Shown here piece after piece: positions 4,644-5,608 of a stretch of DNA of 5,608 nucleotides. The DNA is taken from the NCBI GenBank assembly GCA_007130585.1, contig SLSE01000185.1, forward strand, positions 1 to 5,608, read 5' to 3'. The notes under the pieces were generated by a model. The model made no database searches. It saw only the letters and a program-made list of their open reading frames with translations, and was not told the origin of the DNA. Position 1 is the first letter of the stretch. The number at the start of each line of letters is the position of its first letter. The stretch comes from Syntrophomonadaceae bacterium (GTDB lineage: Bacteria > Bacillota > Dethiobacteria > DTU022). Position numbers and translations under genes: made by a program.

Positions 4644-5542
4644 ACGTCACCGCCATTTTCAGGGTTTTTGAGAATTTTCTCGACTCCGGATGGGCCAATT
4701 TCCCGCTTGAAATACTGCTGGTCGGCATGAGTCTTCAGGAACAGGTTCATTGTATCGGCAACCAGTTTGCCGTCGAGACGATCGCGGTTAAGGGCAACCA
4801 GGGCCCTGGCCCAATCAAGGGTTTCGGAAATGGAAGGCTTTTTGCGCAGGTCCTGCCTCTGGCGCAGCTGCGAAACGACCCTGGCAGTCTCCCAGGCCAG
4901 GCGATCGGCAATTCCCGGCACTTTGGCCCTGAGAATGCGGACCTCTTTTTCGACATCGGGAAAATCAAGGTAGAGGTAGAGGCAGCGCCTCTTTAGTCCG
5001 TCCGATAATTCCCGTTCATTGTTGCTCGTCAACACCACCACGGGGATATTGGTGGCAGACACCGTACCCAGCTCGGGAATGGAAACCTGGAAATCCGAGA
5101 GGACTTCGAACAAAAAAGCTTCAAACTCGGGATCGCACTTGTCGACTTCATCAATCAGCAGTACCGCCGTTTTTTCGGCCCGGATCGCTTTAAGCAGCGG
5201 CCTTTCCAGCAGGTAGTCATCGGAGAAGAGATCTTCTTCGCGGATCTGTTCTTCCTCCAGGTTCCTGTTCATCTGTATTCTCAACAGCTGGCGCTGGTAA
5301 TTCCACTCATAGAGAGCTTTGGTTTCATCAAGCCCCTCGTAGCACTGCAGGCGGATCAGCGCTGTATCCAGTATTTCGGCCAACACTTTACCCATCTCGG
5401 TTTTGCCAACTCCCGGGGCACCTTCAATTAAAATCGGTTTTTTCAGGTCCAGGGCTAAAAATACGGTCAGGGCGGTATTTTCGTCACAAATATACCCGGC
5501 CCCGTCAAACCCTTTTTTTAGCCCGGAAAGAGTCATGGTCAT
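4628..5542 (-). CDS. MoxR-family AAA+ ATPase, CoxD-like
   Basis: Cytoplasmic AAA+ ATPase of 304 residues. Walker A is GAPGVGKTE (41-49, Lys47) and Walker B is VLLIDEVDK (127-135, Asp131 and Glu132). Sensor 1 is TSNN (172-175), with arginine-finger candidates in LKRRC (183-187). RLQCYEGLDE (64-73), ALYEWNYQRQLL (76-87) and KKPSISETLDWARAL (234-248) mark the CoxD-like branch of MoxR proteins. These act with a VWA partner as a remodelling machine; CoxD helps mature the Mo-Cu active site of aerobic CO dehydrogenase. Here the VWA partner follows with a 16-bp overlap. The extreme C-terminus reads VCRCQ, giving a Cys301-x-Cys303 pair of unknown meaning. The ATG at 5542 has GAGGA (5555-5551) at 8 nt, better than the second ATG at codon 3. 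This is the first complete gene of the run. Confidence 0.92.
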   Translation of the reverse strand: MTMTLSGLKKGFDGAGYICDENTALTVFLALDLKKPILIEGAPGVGKTEMGKVLAEILDTALIRLQCYEGLDETKALYEWNYQRQLLRIQMNRNLEEEQIREEDLFSDDYLLERPLLKAIRAEKTAVLLIDEVDKCDPEFEAFLFEVLSDFQVSIPELGTVSATNIPVVVLTSNNERELSDGLKRRCLYLYLDFPDVEKEVRILRAKVPGIADRLAWETARVVSQLRQRQDLRKKPSISETLDWARALVALNRDRLDGKLVADTMNLFLKTHADQQYFKREIGPSGVEKILKNPENGGDVCRCQ

Positions 5543-5608
5543 TTAAATCTTCCTCACTGTTTTGTATTCTGCTCAAAGTGCCCGGCCGGCGGCCTGCCGT
5601 AAATAACA
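5543..5608 (-). other. Right edge, upstream of the CoxD-like gene
   Basis: Only 66 nt are visible upstream of the first gene, and no convincing -35/-10 pair is seen. A GC-rich stretch at 5581-5599 contains GGCC repeats able to form a short stem. One minus frame is open from the edge and ends at TGA (5556-5554), encoding VIYGRPPAGHFEQNTKQ; it could be the C-terminus of an upstream gene ending 11 nt before the ATG. Too little is visible to call it. GAGGA at 5555-5551 is the ribosome binding site. Confidence 0.3.

Noticed and set aside
5554..5607. C-terminus of an upstream gene (18 codons to a TGA)
   Set aside because: All three minus frames stay open for at least 11 codons from the edge, so this short open stretch is not enough to support a gene call.
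1..5608. CRISPR array, insertion sequence, tRNA or rRNA
   Set aside because: No regularly spaced repeats, transposase motifs or terminal inverted repeats flanking an ORF, tRNA cloverleaf or rRNA-like segments were seen.

Overview
The window carries six complete protein genes, all on the minus strand, so it reads right to left. Strong GGAGG-type Shine-Dalgarno sequences, a CooC-type ATPase, CoxD/CoxE-like proteins and a Gly-Cys lipobox point to an anaerobic Gram-positive-type bacterium of the Bacillota (Clostridia or a related class). The exported lipoprotein is extremely acidic while the cytoplasmic proteins look ordinary. That pattern suggests an alkaliphile or haloalkaliphile, but this is inference and no taxonomic marker is present.

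Right part (5542 to 1290): a probable five-gene transcription unit. It starts with a MoxR/CoxD-like AAA+ ATPase (5542-4628), overlapped by a CoxE-like von Willebrand A protein (4643-3306). A CooC-type nickel-insertion ATPase follows after 33 nt (3272-2517), then a COG1926-type phosphoribosyltransferase after 63 nt (2453-1803), and the fatty-acid dehydratase FabZ after another 63 nt (1739-1290). A GC-rich stem-loop 30 nt past fabZ (1235-1260) probably ends the unit. Both 63-nt linkers contain stem-loops. No promoter is recognisable in the 66 nt upstream of the first gene; that stretch may contain the end of another gene that continues beyond the window.

Middle (944-1289): a 346-nt intergenic region without genes. 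It holds the fabZ terminator, a cluster of mutually exclusive inverted repeats that could fold as a pseudoknot, and a palindrome with a C7 centre just upstream of a TATGAT box. It ends with the ribosome binding site of the next gene.

Left part (943 to 1): a monocistronic lipoprotein gene with two degenerate FMN-binding repeats, followed by a textbook rho-independent terminator (115-162). Two more hairpins lie towards the window edge.

The first three genes of the right part look like a metallocentre-maturation set. The AAA+/VWA pair resembles the CoxD/CoxE machinery known from molybdenum-copper CO dehydrogenase, and CooC is the ATPase that loads nickel into the unrelated nickel-iron CO dehydrogenase. 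No CO dehydrogenase gene is in the window, so the client enzyme is unknown. The phosphoribosyltransferase and FabZ appear to be co-transcribed but have no evident functional link to it.
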